Both the position numbers and the translations under genes were made by a program. A model generated the notes under the pieces. The model searched no databases and was not told where the DNA came from. It worked only from the letters and a program-made list of their open reading frames with translations. From assembly GCA_028703735.1 (NCBI GenBank), contig JAQVMI010000091.1, positions 1 through 7,204 on the forward strand: a DNA stretch of 7,204 nucleotides. Reading direction: 5' to 3'. The stretch comes from Candidatus Cloacimonadota bacterium (GTDB lineage: Bacteria; Cloacimonadota; Cloacimonadia; Cloacimonadales; Cloacimonadaceae). This document shows, one piece after another, positions 6,095 to 7,204 of this stretch. Every line of letters starts with the position of its first letter. The stretch's first letter is position 1.

Positions 6095-6661
6095 ATGAGA
6101 ATTATGGTACTATTTGCACTTGCGATGCTTTCTTCACTTCTATTGGCACAAGAATCATCAACACTAACAGGGTCAGAAAGTACGGTTACTAATCAAACTG
6201 TCATCAAAAATTCCATAGAAAACGTGCAGGCGATGATTGCTCCAACAACCCTGTCTCTAACACCCCAAGGTGTTGTTCTCAGCGATTCGACTTTGGTTGC
6301 ACAGTTCAATAGTAGTGGACAAAGATCAGCAGGGTTTGAAAGAGTAGAAAATCAATCTGGACTTGTAACTAAAGATTTTACCCGCCCATGTCCTTCAAGT
6401 AGTAAAACGCAAGAAATTGTGATCACCTCAAGTGATCATAGTTTTGAGAATGTGAAATCGATCCAGTTCTATTTAATTGACCAAGGGAGAATATCGTTAT
6501 CGGATGCTATGTCAGGAAGTAGGAAACAAAAAACCAATGTCTTACTCCTTGAAAATGTATTTAAAAATGAACTTGGAAAATCGTGTTTCCGTTCTATCAC
6601 GATTTATAATAGTGGGGTTAAAAGTACTTTCACTCTATCTGACAAAGGTATTTGGCAATAG
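6095..6661 (+). CDS. Secreted protein of unknown function
   Basis: I do not recognise this 188-residue protein. It starts with a clear signal peptide (MRIMVLFALAMLSSLLLA, likely cut before QES at 19), so it should be exported. The mature part is rich in Ser, Thr, Val and Asn, with alternating short hydrophobic stretches (EIVITSSD, SIQFYLID, NVLLLENVF, SITIYNSG) that suggest a beta-rich fold. It has only two cysteines, at 99 and 164, which could form a disulfide. A strong ribosome-binding site, aaggaga (6081-6087), lies 7 bases before the ATG. It stands alone: the ATPase fragment is 145 bases upstream, and the next gene downstream is convergent. A 7-bp hairpin, tgatcac-ctcaa-gtgatca (6420-6438), lies within the coding region. 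Confidence 0.75.
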   Translation: MRIMVLFALAMLSSLLLAQESSTLTGSESTVTNQTVIKNSIENVQAMIAPTTLSLTPQGVVLSDSTLVAQFNSSGQRSAGFERVENQSGLVTKDFTRPCPSSSKTQEIVITSSDHSFENVKSIQFYLIDQGRISLSDAMSGSRKQKTNVLLLENVFKNELGKSCFRSITIYNSGVKSTFTLSDKGIWQ

Positions 6662-6804
6662 ATGTGATACATTAGTAGCCCAATTTAAGTCACAGATTTA
6701 TGCGCTTCTTAGTGTATGCCATGAAGTTACATATTAAGAAACAATGGCTCAGACTATAGATCTGTTTTATATAAGCCAATAAACAGTTGGTTGATTTTCT
6801 CAGC

Positions 6805-6838
6805 ACCAGTGTCATGTCAAGCTTGACATGACACTGGT
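6805..6838. repeat. Perfect 34-bp palindrome between convergent genes
   Basis: Bases 6805-6821 are exactly complementary to 6822-6838, with no spacer; the centre is aagctt. The palindrome touches the stop codon of the minus-strand nucleotidyltransferase gene (stop at 6839-6841) and lies 143 bases after the secreted-protein gene. Transcribed from either side it would fold into a stem of about 15 bp with a tiny loop, so it could stop transcription from both genes. Neither side has the T-run of a classical intrinsic terminator. Confidence 0.95.
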
Positions 6839-7144
6839 TTACAGCCAAATTCCTACTCTCTCAATATGGTCAATCAGCTCAGCATTTGTAATCATGTTAT
6901 AACAGGATAAATCGAATATCCATGGCAGGTTAAGATCATCCAGTTTTTGCAGAAGTAAGTAAACGTCAGATTGGCTAAGGGCAGCTCCTTTCAGGCAGAT
7001 ATCTATATCAGAACCAGGTTTAAAGTTCCCTTTTGCCCGTGAACCATACAAAATAACCTCACTAACCAGCGGATTGCTCTTTAGGATGGATAATATTTGT
7101 GTCCAATACTCTGCTTTGATCCCGTATTTAGTAATGCTATCCAC
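6839..7144 (-). CDS. Minimal nucleotidyltransferase (MNT/MntA-like, HI0073 family)
   Basis: The 101-residue protein is a stand-alone nucleotidyltransferase domain. The family signature is complete: GS at 34-35, exactly ten residues, then DID at 46-48 (GSRAKGNFKPGSDID), with the third carboxylate likely Asp78 in LPWIFDLS. The C-terminal segment resembles HI0073. Small proteins of this type pair with an all-helical HEPN or substrate-binding partner. In the studied HepT/MntA pairs, MntA is the antitoxin and transfers AMP to HepT. Here the partner's last codons lie directly upstream, with only two bases between its stop and this start. The start is a GTG at 7144 without an obvious Shine-Dalgarno, so translational coupling is likely. 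Whether this pair acts as toxin-antitoxin cannot be told from the sequence. Confidence 0.88.
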   Translation of the reverse strand: MDSITKYGIKAEYWTQILSILKSNPLVSEVILYGSRAKGNFKPGSDIDICLKGAALSQSDVYLLLQKLDDLNLPWIFDLSCYNMITNAELIDHIERVGIWL

Positions 7145-7146
7145 AA

Positions 7147-7204
7147 TTACAGTTTGCTACAAAGGAATTCGTAAAGCTCTGTGAAGGCAGGGTAATATCT
7201 GTTC
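7147..7204 (-). CDS. C-terminal end of nucleotidyltransferase substrate-binding protein (HI0074/HepT-like)
   Basis: Only 18 codons and a TAA stop (7149-7147) are in the window. The residues NRYYPAFTELYEFLCSKL match the usual end of HI0074-type nucleotidyltransferase substrate-binding proteins, in which a YYPAF.ELY-like helix closes the four-helix bundle. The position directly before a minimal nucleotidyltransferase gene on the same strand supports this strongly. Because the catalytic RX4-6H HEPN motif would lie outside the window, it is not possible to say whether this is a ribonuclease-type HepT toxin or the non-nuclease HI0074 type. Confidence 0.7.
   Translation of the reverse strand, partial: NRYYPAFTELYEFLCSKL

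Overview
Organism: a bacterium with moderate AT-richness and housekeeping genes of ordinary bacterial type (S1-domain protein, class II lysyl-tRNA synthetase). The mix of housekeeping genes with nucleotidyltransferase/HEPN and AAA-ATPase accessory genes, and the hairpin-rich intergenic DNA, recall anaerobic FCB-group lineages such as Cloacimonadota. That placement is an impression from memory and is not proved by anything in the window.

Layout. The left part (1-4721) is a compact plus-strand block: the 3' end of an S1-domain gene (probably rpsA), lysS, a Na+/phosphate cotransporter with a PhoU-like tail, and a secreted Sel1-repeat protein. The gaps are 57, 174 and 84 bases. The lysS-transporter gap carries a 24-base direct repeat with a palindromic core.

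The middle part (4722-5652) has no convincing gene. About 510 bases of it (4830-5341) are packed with short hairpins. Several share a TTNA tetraloop, successive hairpins are often joined by linkers containing TATCAT, and a two-part module is present in two inverted copies whose stems differ by a compensatory base-pair change. Beside it lie a doubtful minus-strand ORF (5380-5562) and a 34-base-period direct repeat (5525-5581).

The right part is accessory. A AAA_14/DUF4143-type ATPase start has Walker A and Walker B but breaks off just after Walker B (5653-5949). A small secreted protein of unknown function follows (6095-6661). A perfect 34-bp palindrome (6805-6838) sits at the convergent junction with a minus-strand nucleotidyltransferase gene (6839-7144), which is preceded by the last codons of a nucleotidyltransferase substrate-binding (HI0074/HepT-like) partner (7147-7204).

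How they fit together: the left block is translation plus phosphate transport and envelope functions, with no strong functional link. The right end is a two-gene module of the minimal-nucleotidyltransferase/HEPN type. The truncated ATPase, inverted repeats and palindrome suggest a region that has been rearranged. The strongest candidate for something undescribed is the hairpin array at 4830-5341.
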